This document shows, in pieces, positions 33,522 through 42,885 of a stretch of 64,000 nucleotides of DNA. Numbering within the stretch: position 1 is the stretch's first letter; every line of letters begins with the position of its first letter. The position numbers and the translations under genes are program-made. The stretch covers positions 1,550,001 to 1,614,000 of the forward strand of contig NZ_CP087112.1 in NCBI RefSeq assembly GCF_025643255.1, written 5' to 3'. Source of the stretch: Halomonas sp. 7T. Lineage in GTDB: Bacteria; Pseudomonadota; Gammaproteobacteria; Pseudomonadales; Halomonadaceae. Below the pieces are notes generated by a model, which worked only from the letters and a program-made list of their open reading frames with translations, was not told where the DNA came from and searched no databases.

Positions 33522-34424
33522 ATGGATCTTACTCAATCAAATTTGAAGGTGCTGTTCCAGGCCTACAACGCCGCCTTCCAGCAGGGCTTTACCTCCATGG
33601 GGGAACAGGCAGCGCTGTACGAGCTGTTCTGTACCACCGTGCCCAGCACCACTGCCGTGGAAGTGTACCCGTTCCTCAAGAGCCTGCCGCGTATGCGCGA
33701 ATGGCTGGGCGATCGCGTCATCCACTCGCTCGAAGGTGCCGCCTTCAGCATCACGAACCGTAAGTTCGAGCTAACCGAAGGCGTGCCACGGGATTCCGTA
33801 GAAGACGACACCTACGGCCTGTGGTCGCCCATCTTCCAAGAGTTTGGCCGCAGCTCTCGCGAGCATCCCAACGAACTCGCCGTGGAAGTGCTTGAGCAAA
33901 ACCCCGAGTGCTACGACGGCCAGCCCCTATTCGATACCGACCACCCGGTGCTTGATAAGTCGGGCAAAGAGATCTCTGTCAGTAACGACATGGGCGGCAC
34001 GGGCGACGCCTGGTACGTGATGGACAACACCCGCGTGATCAAAGCGGTCATGTTCCAGCGCCGTCGTGATTACAACTTCCGCTCGATTACCGATCTCAAC
34101 GACACGCAAGTGTTTATGACCGATAAGTTCCTGTTCGGTGTGGATGCCCGCGTGAATGGCGGTGCCGGTCTTTGGCAGCTCGCCGTGCGTTCTCGCAAGC
34201 CGTTTACCGCCGAGAACTACGAAGAAGCACGCCAGGCACTGACGAAGCTGAAAGGCGACTACGAACGCCCGCTGGCGCTGCGCCACTCGCACACCATGGT
34301 ACCCAACTCCATGGAAGGGGCTGCTCGTGCCGTGCTGCAAAGCCAGCTGGGCGCTGGCGGTGAGACCAACAAATGGGCCAACACCTCAACGCTGGTGCTG
34401 AACCCCTGGTTAACCAGCGCTTAA
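33522..34424 (+). CDS. Major capsid protein (Mu gpT-like)
   Basis: This 300-residue head subunit matches the Mu T family: LKVLFQAYNAAFQQGF at the N-terminus, PFLKSLPRMREWLGDRVIHSLEGAAFSITNRKFELTEGVPRDSVEDDTYGLW, then QPLFDTDHPV and the C-terminal LVLNPWLTS. It is expected to take the HK97 fold. There is no obvious N-terminal propeptide. A GC-rich hairpin lies just after it (about 34450-34473). Confidence 0.93.
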   Translation: MDLTQSNLKVLFQAYNAAFQQGFTSMGEQAALYELFCTTVPSTTAVEVYPFLKSLPRMREWLGDRVIHSLEGAAFSITNRKFELTEGVPRDSVEDDTYGLWSPIFQEFGRSSREHPNELAVEVLEQNPECYDGQPLFDTDHPVLDKSGKEISVSNDMGGTGDAWYVMDNTRVIKAVMFQRRRDYNFRSITDLNDTQVFMTDKFLFGVDARVNGGAGLWQLAVRSRKPFTAENYEEARQALTKLKGDYERPLALRHSHTMVPNSMEGAARAVLQSQLGAGGETNKWANTSTLVLNPWLTSA

Positions 34425-34489
34425 CGGCACGTTAAACCGCCTATCGCAGTGCCTGCCCTCGCGGGCACTGCGCAACGGAGAGCACCCCC

Positions 34490-34963
34490 ATGACCACACG
34501 CAAACAAAGCGCCGCTGCCAAGGCCAAGCAAGACAAAGCTGCAGCAGCCGCGACCGAGGCACAGCCTCAAGAACAGGCCGAGCCGGTACCGAAAACGCCA
34601 GCGGATGCCGTAGCGCCCAGCGATGAGGAGGAAGCACCAGTGAGCGAAGACGAGGCAGCCACGGTGGAAGCGGCGCAGTCCGAAGCGACCCAGCCCACCG
34701 AGGCCCAGGGCAACACCGTCACAGGTGACGGCACCGGCAAAGCGCTACCGCCCATCGAAGAAATGCCAGGCGTGTTCGTGCGCACCAAGCGTCGCATTAA
34801 AAGCCGCCGCCGCGCTGGCTTCCGCTTCAACCGCGAAGGTACGGGCATTGCCCTTGAGATGCTGACTAAAGAGCAGCTGAAGCAGCTGCGCGAAGACCCG
34901 GCATTGGAGGTGGAAGACTGCACCTTCCCGCTGGAAGAAGCGACCAGCGAGCCGGAGGCTTAA
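34490..34963 (+). CDS. Mu gp35-like head-region protein
   Basis: This 157-residue protein has a low-complexity alanine/glutamate-rich N-terminal 90 residues, probably disordered. The conserved C-terminus (GVFVRTKRRIKSRRRAGFRFNREGTGIALEMLTKEQLKQLREDPALEVED) resembles the small domain of Mu gp35 and Haemophilus FluMu relatives. It sits between major capsid and the DUF1320 connector gene, as expected. Function unknown; a head-surface or connector role is plausible. Confidence 0.75.
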   Translation: MTTRKQSAAAKAKQDKAAAAATEAQPQEQAEPVPKTPADAVAPSDEEEAPVSEDEAATVEAAQSEATQPTEAQGNTVTGDGTGKALPPIEEMPGVFVRTKRRIKSRRRAGFRFNREGTGIALEMLTKEQLKQLREDPALEVEDCTFPLEEATSEPEA

Positions 34964-34966
34964 CCC

Positions 34967-35377
34967 ATGCCGTATTGCACGAAAGCCGACTTGATTGAGC
35001 GCTTTGGCGAGGCCGAGCTGCTCGCCATCGCCCGCGATGAAAGCGGCATGGCCATTGATACCGCCGTGGTGGAACGCGCTTGCGACGACGCCTCTGGCGA
35101 GATCGACGGCTACGTCAGTGCAGCGGGCTACCCCGTACCGCTGTCGCCGGTGCCACGCATCGTGATTGCCAACGCCTGCGACATCGCCCGTTACCGGCTC
35201 TATGACGAACACGCCACCGACCAGGTGCAGAAACGCTACGACGACGCCGTGAAGTTCCTGCGCTCGGTTTCCCGTGGCGAGGTTCGCCTGGGTATCTCGA
35301 CCAGCCAAGGAAGCAGCAGCGCAGGCAGCGTGCAAATGAACTCAGGCCGCCAGGTGTTTAACGGCGGTGGTTTCTAG
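34967..35377 (+). CDS. Head-tail connector, Mu gp36-like (DUF1320)
   Basis: This 136-residue protein belongs to DUF1320, similar to Mu gp36. The opening MPYCTKADLIERFGEAEL and YVSAAGYPVPLSPVPRIVIANACDIARYRLY are typical of this helical connector family, which resembles lambda-type gp6 adaptors. It forms part of the ring below the portal. The last 25 residues are serine/glycine-rich and likely flexible. Confidence 0.9.
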   Translation: MPYCTKADLIERFGEAELLAIARDESGMAIDTAVVERACDDASGEIDGYVSAAGYPVPLSPVPRIVIANACDIARYRLYDEHATDQVQKRYDDAVKFLRSVSRGEVRLGISTSQGSSSAGSVQMNSGRQVFNGGGF

Positions 35378-35403
35378 CCCCGCACGATTGGAGACAACAG
35401 ATC

Positions 35404-35694
35404 ATGAGTGCCAAACAGACCACTAAAGCAGCGGCTGAGCAAAGCGCTGATAAAGACGCACCACCACCACGGCCCCGTGAGGCTGTGCAGGTGCGGGTGA
35501 AGACAAAATCACCCGGTGTAAAGCGTCAGGTGTGCGGTGTCATTTTCGAGAACACCTGGAAGTACTTGACTCTGGATGATCGCGGCAGCGCCTACAAAGC
35601 CATTGCCCGCGATCCCGCCATGGTGATGGAAAAGGCAACACCGCCACCGAAGCCAGTGGCCACTGAAGAGCCAACAGGCAAAGAGGCCAAGTAA
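35404..35694 (+). CDS. Small head-tail region protein
   Basis: This 96-residue protein has a disordered N-terminus (Ala/Lys/Pro-rich) and a central conserved-looking part: VRVKTKSPGVKRQVCGVIFENTWKYLTLDDRGSAYKAIARDPAMVME. Charge and position are similar to those of the gp35-like protein two genes upstream, so it may be a diverged relative. The stop overlaps the next start as TAATG. Confidence 0.68.
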   Translation: MSAKQTTKAAAEQSADKDAPPPRPREAVQVRVKTKSPGVKRQVCGVIFENTWKYLTLDDRGSAYKAIARDPAMVMEKATPPPKPVATEEPTGKEAK

Positions 35695-36131
35695 TGCTCT
35701 CGCTCACGCCGTGGCTTGAACGCCTTAACGCCCTGGAGGGCATTCCCACCGTGCAGCTTGCAGCGGATGTGGAAGCCGCCAAGAGCAACGCGCAACTACC
35801 CAACATGATGTTGGTGCTAGGGCGTGAAACCGTCAGCCACGGCGCCATGAGCAACCAGGCGCGCCACCGCGTGAAAACCGAGGTGTTGCTGATCACGGGT
35901 ATTCGCCGCCGTAACCAACCGCTAGGGCCAGTGGCTACCGTAGGTGACGACGAACTGGCACGGCTGCGCAAGCCAGCCCTTACTCAGTTGATTAACTGGA
36001 TGCCGCCTGGTTGCGACATCCCCGTGAAATGGCAACGCGGCCAGCTGTTGGCCCTACAAAGCCACGCCCTTTTCTGGGCCGACGTGCTAACCGCCGAATA
36101 CTTTTGGCCACTTGAGGAGACTTCACCGTGA
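35694..36131 (+). CDS. Tail terminator-like protein (gp37-like)
   Basis: This 145-residue protein is in the position of the tail terminator that caps the tail tube. LTPWLERLNALEGIPTVQLAADVEAAK, VLGRETVSHGAMSNQARHRVKTEVLLITGIRRRN and GQLLALQSHALFWADVLTAEYFW fit the alternating strand/helix pattern of that fold. It overlaps the tube gene by 4 bp. Assignment is by order and pattern. Confidence 0.7.
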   Translation: MLSLTPWLERLNALEGIPTVQLAADVEAAKSNAQLPNMMLVLGRETVSHGAMSNQARHRVKTEVLLITGIRRRNQPLGPVATVGDDELARLRKPALTQLINWMPPGCDIPVKWQRGQLLALQSHALFWADVLTAEYFWPLEETSP

Positions 36132-37081
36132 CCATGAAAACGAACCGCCGGGCGATGCGATTCGCCCTTGAATCCGAATACAACGACGGCACCACCACGG
36201 TTGACGCGGCGACGGACGCCATCTTGATGCGCGAGATTACCGTCACGCCGTTATCAGGCAGCAATATCGAGCGCAACTTTGTGCGGCCTTATTACGGCAA
36301 CTCACCGCAGGCACCCGGCGAAAAGCATGTTGAAGCGGTCGTGGAAGTTGAACTCAACACCAGCGGTGAGCTGGGCACGCCGCCGCCCTGGGGCAAGCTG
36401 CTGCGCGCCTGTGGCTGGAGTGAAGTGATTGAGGTAGGCGAGCGCGTGATCTATTCGCCGGTCTCTGAAGACGAAGACAGTGGCGTTTTCTTCTGCAATG
36501 TAGACGGCAACCTGCACAAAGGTCGCGGTGCGCGGGGAACCCCGGCGTTCACCGTCAATGCTGAAAACATGCCGGTGATCCGCTTCACCTACCGCGCGTT
36601 GATCAGCCCCGTGACTCAAGAGCAATTGCCTAACGTCACCCTGAGCCAGTGGCGTGCGGCGTTAGCCGTTAATTCGCTCAATACCGAACCACTTGAATTC
36701 ATGGGTGCCAGCGTACCGTTTAACCAGTTCTCGCTCGATATGTCAGGTCAGGTCATCCAGAACAAACTCGTTGGCTCAAATAACATCGAGATCACCGGTC
36801 GCTCACCTTCCGGCCAGTTGAGTATTGAAGACCCAGGTGTTGGTACGGTGAATTACTTCGAGATGTCGCAAAACGCCGCCACTGGCGCACTGAAGCTCGT
36901 GCATGGCAAAACACCTGAAGAACGCATCGAGATCAGCATGCAAAAGGTTGGCATCGAATCACCGAGCTACTCCGACCAAGACGGTATCCAGATGCTGAGC
37001 ATCAACTACATGCCCGAGCCCACCGAGGGCAACGACGAAGTAGTGATCGTTGTGGGTAACGCGATTCCCGCAACCCCTTAA
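36128..37081 (+). CDS. Tail tube (major tail) protein
   Basis: This 317-residue protein follows the tail terminator and precedes the chaperone pair, the usual place of the tail tube gene in siphophages. It is beta-rich, with ITVTPLSGSNIERNFVRPYYGNSPQAPGEKHVEAVVEVEL near the start and GSNNIEITGRSPSGQLSIEDP later, typical of large tube proteins in Mu-like siphophages. It starts at a GTG (36128), or at the ATG two codons later. No sheath gene accompanies it, which supports a non-contractile tail. Confidence 0.8.
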   Translation: MTMKTNRRAMRFALESEYNDGTTTVDAATDAILMREITVTPLSGSNIERNFVRPYYGNSPQAPGEKHVEAVVEVELNTSGELGTPPPWGKLLRACGWSEVIEVGERVIYSPVSEDEDSGVFFCNVDGNLHKGRGARGTPAFTVNAENMPVIRFTYRALISPVTQEQLPNVTLSQWRAALAVNSLNTEPLEFMGASVPFNQFSLDMSGQVIQNKLVGSNNIEITGRSPSGQLSIEDPGVGTVNYFEMSQNAATGALKLVHGKTPEERIEISMQKVGIESPSYSDQDGIQMLSINYMPEPTEGNDEVVIVVGNAIPATP

Positions 37082-37142
37082 CCATCGGCTAACCAGCACT
37101 TAACCAGCATTTCAAGCGCGATTAACCCCAGGAGAAAGACCC

Positions 37143-37466
37143 GTGTTCAAACTCAATACCAACCGCACTTACAAGCAGTCCGTTCACCTAACCCTGATCG
37201 ACGAAGCGGGTAAAGACCTCAAGGGCACCTTTACCGCCGTCTTCAAAGTGCTGCCGAACACCGAAACCCGTGAGCTACTGGATGATGCCACGCTCCTAGA
37301 TCGCGTCCTGGTGAGCGTCTCGGACATCGAAGTGCCCGATGAAACCGGCAAGCCACTGGAGGGCGAAGCACTGCGCGATGCCGTGAAGAACGACCCCGCA
37401 GCTGCGTTCGCGCTCATCACGGCCTACCAGGACAGCATCATAAAAAAGAACCGTCGTCGGAACTGA
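37143..37466 (+). CDS. Tail assembly chaperone, G-type (0-frame product)
   Basis: This 107-residue protein corresponds to the short product of the lambda G/GT arrangement. It is beta-rich at first (KQSVHLTLIDEAGKDLKGTFTAVFKVL) and helical later. It ends shortly after a perfect A AAA AAG slippery heptamer at 37442-37448. Slippage there would fuse its first 102 residues to the next frame. It should bind tape measure and tube protein during tail assembly. Confidence 0.85.
   Translation: MFKLNTNRTYKQSVHLTLIDEAGKDLKGTFTAVFKVLPNTETRELLDDATLLDRVLVSVSDIEVPDETGKPLEGEALRDAVKNDPAAAFALITAYQDSIIKKNRRRN
37442..37448 (+). promoter_or_regulatory. Programmed -1 frameshift site (A AAA AAG)
   Basis: In the zero frame the codons are AAA AAG, preceded by the A of ATA, giving the most slippery heptamer known in bacteria. 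After a -1 slip, the frame is open from 37448 to the stop at 37829-37831. Only 18 bases remain before the zero-frame stop. Confidence 0.85.
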
Positions 37467-37831
37467 TAGAGGCAGGCATCTACTGGGCTGACGCCAATAC
37501 GGCGACGTCCAACATGGTCAAGGATGACCTCGCCGCCCTTGGGATCACGCTGGGCGGCGAATTGGCCGAAGAAGCCGAAGCCGCTGCCGCCGAGCCGGAT
37601 CTCTTCGAGGTACTGCCAGAGAACTGGGAAGCCGTGCAGATATTTCTGCGCTGCTGCTACCAGTGGCGATACAGGGCCATGGATGGCCAACGCGAGGCGC
37701 TAGATGTGAAAGCGGTGATCAGCGTCATCAATCTCTATCAGCTTCCCCCAGAGCAACAACTTGAGCGGCTGGATCAAGTGCAGCTTATCGAAACAGGCGC
37801 GATTAACTTCATGAACCAACCCCGCAACTAA
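37448..37831 (+). CDS. T-part of the tail assembly chaperone GT, made by -1 frameshift
   Basis: This frame adds 127 residues beginning EPSSELIEAGIYWADANTATSNMVKDD to the G part, giving a GT fusion of about 229 residues. The region LPENWEAVQIFLRCCYQWRYRAMDGQREALDVKAVISVINLY resembles DUF1799-type phage tail assembly proteins. An ATG at 37514 could start it alone, but no good ribosome site is seen, and the frame is open back to the slippery site. The tape measure gene follows after 17 bp. Confidence 0.8.
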   Translation, partial: EPSSELIEAGIYWADANTATSNMVKDDLAALGITLGGELAEEAEAAAAEPDLFEVLPENWEAVQIFLRCCYQWRYRAMDGQREALDVKAVISVINLYQLPPEQQLERLDQVQLIETGAINFMNQPRN

Positions 37832-37848
37832 CGTTAGAAGGCCTGGCT

Positions 37849-40800
37849 TTGAACAATAATCTAACGCTAAGCGTCACCCTCACTGGCGATAACCGTCAGT
37901 TGTCCGGCACCCTTCGAGATGCCCAGGGTGACGTGCGGGCATTCAGCACCACGACGGAGCGTGAAAGCCAGCGTGCAGAAACTGCGTTACAGGCACCTGG
38001 CCGCAAAGCGGGTACCGTTTCCGAGCATTTGCGCGGTGCTGGCCGAGAGGCCCGCGCCTTTGGTACCGAAACCGCCCAAAGTGGCCGCCAGGCAACGCAG
38101 GCACTTACCCAGACCGGTAATGAAGCACAGACAACGGCTGGGCAGCTCAATCAACTAAAGGCAGTAGCCGTCGGTGTTGGTGTCGCCTTCACTGCTATGG
38201 GTGTTCGTGATTTTATTAACGACACTTATGCAGCAGTTAGCAGCTCTCAACAACTACAGGCATCACTCAAAACCGTTACAGGCTCACTAGAGAGCGCCAC
38301 TAACGCTTGGGATGAGCTGCTTGTTTTTGCGGCAGAGACGCCTTTCACGCTGGATCAATCAGTTCAGGCATTTATACGCATGCAGGCGTTGGGTCTAAAC
38401 CCTACGCAGGAAGCGCTGCGCTCGTTTGGTAACACCGCCGCCGCCATGGGCGAAGACATGATGCGGATGGTAGAAGCCGTTGCGGATGCCACCACCGGTG
38501 AGTTCGAGCGCTTAAAAGCCTTCGGTATCCGCTCAGCGGTCGAGGGCGATCAGATCGCCTTTACCTTCCAAGGCGTAACAACCCGCATCCGTAACAGCGC
38601 GGCGGACATTAGCGCCTACCTACAGAGCATTGGTGAAAATCAGTTCGCCGGTGCTATGGCCGACCAGATGGCCACGCTTAGCGGTCAATCGGCCAACCTA
38701 GAAGACTCGATCTATCAGCTTTACCTAGCCGTTGGCGAAGCGGGCGCTACTCAAGCCTTTGAAAATGCTCTGAGTGGTGCTAGTAACACCGTTCAGTTCT
38801 TGACCGACAACATCGATGCGTTGGTGTCGGGTGCTGAAATCATGGCGGTATTGCTGGGCGGGCGCGTTGCAGTGGCTCTCGCTACCGTTACCGCTGCCAA
38901 GTTGGCGGCAACCCAACAAACTATCGCCTATCAATTAGCCTTGGCCCGCATGGCTGGCGTAAGTACTACTGCTGCCGCTGGGCAGGTGGCACTAGCAGGT
39001 GCGACACGCGCTGCAGCCGGTGCTCTTGCATTGGTGGGTGGGCCACTGGGCGCGGCTATGCTCGCCGGTGGTGCCATTTACTATTTCCGGGAGGAACTAG
39101 GCTTAGTCACACCTTCCGTGCAATCGGCAACAGACCGCGTTGACGACATGACCAGCGCGCTAGACGCGAACTCAGAAGCCGCGCTCAAAAATGCCAGGGC
39201 AATGCTTGAGGCTGAGCAGCAGTTTCAGCAGTTCCGTCAAGCCACATTAACAATGGAGGTAAACCGTCAGCGGCAAATTGTGGCGGATGAACAACGCCAG
39301 TGGGACGCCGTGGGCGGCCAGCAGGCATTCGGTATGGGGCAGGCTAGCGAATCACAGCAGGCGTTACGCGACCTTCAAGTTCAGCTAATGGATACCCGCA
39401 ACGCGATTGATGCAGCTGGCGGTTCAGTCACTAAAATAGATGAAAAACTAGCGCAGCTTGAACGCACAACACGCGAAACCATCACGCCAACAACAGACTT
39501 AGGTGATGCCAGCGAAACCACAGCCGCTAAAACCAACGAACTCACCAAAGCAACCGAAGCCCAAGCCTCCGCGCTTGAAGACCTGCGCAACCGCCTGATC
39601 CCTGGCCGTCGCGAGGTGGTCCAGCTAGCGCGAGACATGCAAACGCTAACGCTGGCCATCGCTACCGGCACCGGCAACGTCGCCCAGAACATCCAGATGA
39701 TGGGGCTCCTACAGCAGCAGTACATCGAAGCCCAGAACGATACCGACGACCTGGCCGATAAAACTGTTAAAGCCGCGTTCACAATGGAAGGTGCGTTTGA
39801 TGAGCTGCGCCTCAACGGCCTCCGGCGGTTAGACGACGGCTTTGCCGATCTCTGGCAGGGTGCGATCGACGGCAGCCTGAACGCAAGCGAGATCATGAAG
39901 CGGGTGATCAGTCAGACACTCGCTGAAATGGCGCATATGGCCATCACCCGCCCGATTACCGTGCAGCTCGCCACTAGTATGGGGCTGGGTGGCGGTGGCA
40001 CTGGCAGCACCGGCGCGGGCGGCTTTGATTTATCACCCGGCGGCATTAGCAACGCCTGGAACATTGTGCAAAAGGGCTTTGGCGGTAACTCCATCGGTCA
40101 GGGCATCACCAGTGTAGCGCGCAGTGGTTATGGGGCATTGACCGGCAATGCCGTGTCCTATGGCGGGAGCGGATGGGCGAGTTCTGCGACAGCAGGTAAC
40201 GCGTCTTGGCTCAACAACCCGTCAAATGTGAGCAACATCTCAATGGGCTTGCAGTCCATCGGCGGCAGCTATGTTGGTAATGAGCTGGGCAGCTCGATGT
40301 TTGGCAAACAAGCCAACTCGAATATTGGCTCCACCATCGGCGCGATAGCGGGATCTTTCCTGCCTATTCCTGGCGGTACGTTTATCGGCTCGACGCTAGG
40401 CGGGATGGTCGACTCCCTCTTCGGCAGTGGCAAAAAAACCTACGACTTTGATTTTAAGCAAGGTCAACACTCTTACGTTTTTGGTGACCGCACATCGGCG
40501 TTCGGTGACTCGGGCCTGACTGCACTCTCAGATTACAAAATCGGTGAGCAGCAGGACGCGCTTAACGACATGCTCACCGCCATGGCCAACTTTGACAATC
40601 AGCTTGCTGCAGCGGCGATACCTGAGCGCTTTGAGGCAATGAAAGCGTCGATTGATGGGTTCACGCATTCCGGCCCCGATGACCTGTTTGAAACCCGGCT
40701 GCGTCAAATGATCACCGGTGGCCAGGTGCTCGCTGCTGATGCCGTCGCCAGCATCATCGACCCTGAGCGTCTGAGCCAAGCGGCACTCGGAGCGTTGCAG

Positions 40801-42885
40801 CTTGAAGGCATCGGCCAGCAGCTTGGCGAGCAAGCGCTCAGCGACATCACCGCCGAAATTGAGCGCTTCAGCGGCGACAGCGTCGTCGATGCCATCACAC
40901 GCATGACGAACGCAGCGATGGCCGCTGACCTGCTCGCCAGTGCCAGCCAAGGCCTAAACCTACAGTTCGACGTCACCGCCGCCGGTGCCGTTAACGCGGC
41001 GGGTTCTATTGCCGAAATGGTCGGGGGTATGCAGAACCTGACCGCCATCCAGCAGGGCTATTACCAAGCAGTGTACAGCGAGACCGAGCGCCTAAGCCGG
41101 TCACAAACCGACCTGCGTGCCGCGCTGGAAGGCATCACCGACCAAGTGCCTACCACGGTGGGCGAGCTGCGAGCACTCGTCGAAGCCCAGAACCTCAACG
41201 ACGCCGCCGCTGGCGAGTTAGCTGTGCGCTTGATGGAGCTAGCCCCCGCACTTAAACAGACGAACGATGCGGTGCGCGATGCAATCACGCAGCAGTACCA
41301 AGACGCATTAGGCCGCGCTCCAGATGCAGCGGGCATGGACTACTGGTTTAACCAGGTCGCGACCGGCGCGCTGACGTTAGAGGATGCACTCTGGAACATC
41401 CAAAACAGCGTTGAAGCGGCAGCCAACGGTATTAACGTGTCGGCGGATGCGTTACGCGCTCAGGCTCAACTGGAGCGTCAGTTGCTACAAGTACAGGGCA
41501 ACACAGCAGCACTCCGTCAGCTTGAGATCGACGAACTTAAAACCCTAAACGGCTGGGAAGAAGCGGGCCTTGTCACGCTGCAAGAGCGTATCTGGGCACT
41601 GCAAGACGAAGCGGCAGCCACTAGGGAGGTCGAGCAAGCCCAGCAAGACGCTCTCCGTCTGATTAGCCGTATTGATAGCGCTCGTGAGCGTCAGCTCAAT
41701 GCAGAGCTGGGCGCGATTGAGACGCTGTCTAGCTTGTACAACTCACTGCAGCTTTCCAGCCAGTCGATTCTTGATCCCATGGAGCGCATGAACGAAGCGC
41801 AGCGACAGTTCGCCGTGCTGCAAGTGCGTGCTGAAAGCGGCGATACCGCCGCCGTCAGGGAGCTACAAGGCGCATCAACGGCCTATTTGGACACAGTAGC
41901 CGCGTACTACGGGCAGTCATCCGAGCAATACGCTCGTGTGTTCCGAGACGTAAACAGCTCAGTGAAAGATCTTGAGGGTCAATTCACTGAGTCTGTTAGC
42001 GAGTTGGAGACCATTGGAAACGCGCTCGACCGCGCCTCGCGGGATGCTCAGTTATCCCACAGAGAAGCGATGGGCGGCCTTCGCGATCTGCTGGAAGGCT
42101 TGCACTGGCTGCCTGAAGGGCTCGCCGCTGAAATTGACAAACTACTGAATGGGCAGTCGTCCGGTGGTTCGGTTGGTGGGGGTAGCAATTCTTCCGGTGA
42201 CACTATTAGCGGCGATTACACCGACGCCACCATCGATAACATCCTCAACGGTCATCACGGCGTTGATAGCAGTGTCGCTAACTCAATCAATAGCGCGTAT
42301 CGGGACGTTTTGGGGCGTGACGCGATAGGTTATCAGTTCACCAGCTGGGCTAGGTGGTTAGAGAACGGAACAGGGCGGGCCGCGCTTTTAGAACAAGCCA
42401 TTGCCTGGGCTAACCTCCCCAGTGGCGGCGAAGATTGGTTAAAGGATGAAGGGTTATATGCCCAAGGCATGCCGCAGTTCGCCACAGGCGCATGGAAACT
42501 AGAAAGCGATCAGATGGCGATGATACATAAGAACGAGTTCATCGCCCCTGATCGCGGCGGCATCGCAGACGAGTTCCGCGCCTACGCTGCCGGTGACTAT
42601 CAGGCAGAGCTGATGACTGAAATCAGTGGCATCAAGCGGTCACTGTCTATGCCAAATCTGCTGCGCACCCCTCTACCGAGTAGTGCCAACAGCCGCGCTG
42701 CTACCCCGCCTGCTATCAATCTGGAGCCGCTGACCCGTGAGTTAAACGCCCTTCGCCAAGAAGTAGCACAGCTGCGCAATGAGCGCCGACGGGACGCGGA
42801 GCACGCGGCTGGCCAGCGCAATGCTGCGCTTCGTGAGCAGCAAAAAACCAATCGCAATACGAAAACCAGGGTACCCACACTATGA
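37849..42885 (+). CDS. Tail tape measure protein
   Basis: This is the largest gene in the window: 1678 residues setting tail length. It starts at a TTG (37849) with AGAAGG upstream. The N-terminal part (about 1-110) is a charged coiled coil. A tape-measure core follows (about 110-310: LKTVTGSLESATNAWDELLVFAAETPFTLDQSVQAF). Hydrophobic segments occur near 330-415 and 835-885. Two DUF4214-like modules lie near residues 1145-1190 (QYQDALGRAPDAAGMDYWF) and 1480-1525 (AYRDVLGRDAIGYQFTSW). A basic coiled coil ends the protein. The gene overlaps the next by 4 bp. Confidence 0.93.
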   Translation: MNNNLTLSVTLTGDNRQLSGTLRDAQGDVRAFSTTTERESQRAETALQAPGRKAGTVSEHLRGAGREARAFGTETAQSGRQATQALTQTGNEAQTTAGQLNQLKAVAVGVGVAFTAMGVRDFINDTYAAVSSSQQLQASLKTVTGSLESATNAWDELLVFAAETPFTLDQSVQAFIRMQALGLNPTQEALRSFGNTAAAMGEDMMRMVEAVADATTGEFERLKAFGIRSAVEGDQIAFTFQGVTTRIRNSAADISAYLQSIGENQFAGAMADQMATLSGQSANLEDSIYQLYLAVGEAGATQAFENALSGASNTVQFLTDNIDALVSGAEIMAVLLGGRVAVALATVTAAKLAATQQTIAYQLALARMAGVSTTAAAGQVALAGATRAAAGALALVGGPLGAAMLAGGAIYYFREELGLVTPSVQSATDRVDDMTSALDANSEAALKNARAMLEAEQQFQQFRQATLTMEVNRQRQIVADEQRQWDAVGGQQAFGMGQASESQQALRDLQVQLMDTRNAIDAAGGSVTKIDEKLAQLERTTRETITPTTDLGDASETTAAKTNELTKATEAQASALEDLRNRLIPGRREVVQLARDMQTLTLAIATGTGNVAQNIQMMGLLQQQYIEAQNDTDDLADKTVKAAFTMEGAFDELRLNGLRRLDDGFADLWQGAIDGSLNASEIMKRVISQTLAEMAHMAITRPITVQLATSMGLGGGGTGSTGAGGFDLSPGGISNAWNIVQKGFGGNSIGQGITSVARSGYGALTGNAVSYGGSGWASSATAGNASWLNNPSNVSNISMGLQSIGGSYVGNELGSSMFGKQANSNIGSTIGAIAGSFLPIPGGTFIGSTLGGMVDSLFGSGKKTYDFDFKQGQHSYVFGDRTSAFGDSGLTALSDYKIGEQQDALNDMLTAMANFDNQLAAAAIPERFEAMKASIDGFTHSGPDDLFETRLRQMITGGQVLAADAVASIIDPERLSQAALGALQLEGIGQQLGEQALSDITAEIERFSGDSVVDAITRMTNAAMAADLLASASQGLNLQFDVTAAGAVNAAGSIAEMVGGMQNLTAIQQGYYQAVYSETERLSRSQTDLRAALEGITDQVPTTVGELRALVEAQNLNDAAAGELAVRLMELAPALKQTNDAVRDAITQQYQDALGRAPDAAGMDYWFNQVATGALTLEDALWNIQNSVEAAANGINVSADALRAQAQLERQLLQVQGNTAALRQLEIDELKTLNGWEEAGLVTLQERIWALQDEAAATREVEQAQQDALRLISRIDSARERQLNAELGAIETLSSLYNSLQLSSQSILDPMERMNEAQRQFAVLQVRAESGDTAAVRELQGASTAYLDTVAAYYGQSSEQYARVFRDVNSSVKDLEGQFTESVSELETIGNALDRASRDAQLSHREAMGGLRDLLEGLHWLPEGLAAEIDKLLNGQSSGGSVGGGSNSSGDTISGDYTDATIDNILNGHHGVDSSVANSINSAYRDVLGRDAIGYQFTSWARWLENGTGRAALLEQAIAWANLPSGGEDWLKDEGLYAQGMPQFATGAWKLESDQMAMIHKNEFIAPDRGGIADEFRAYAAGDYQAELMTEISGIKRSLSMPNLLRTPLPSSANSRAATPPAINLEPLTRELNALRQEVAQLRNERRRDAEHAAGQRNAALREQQKTNRNTKTRVPTL

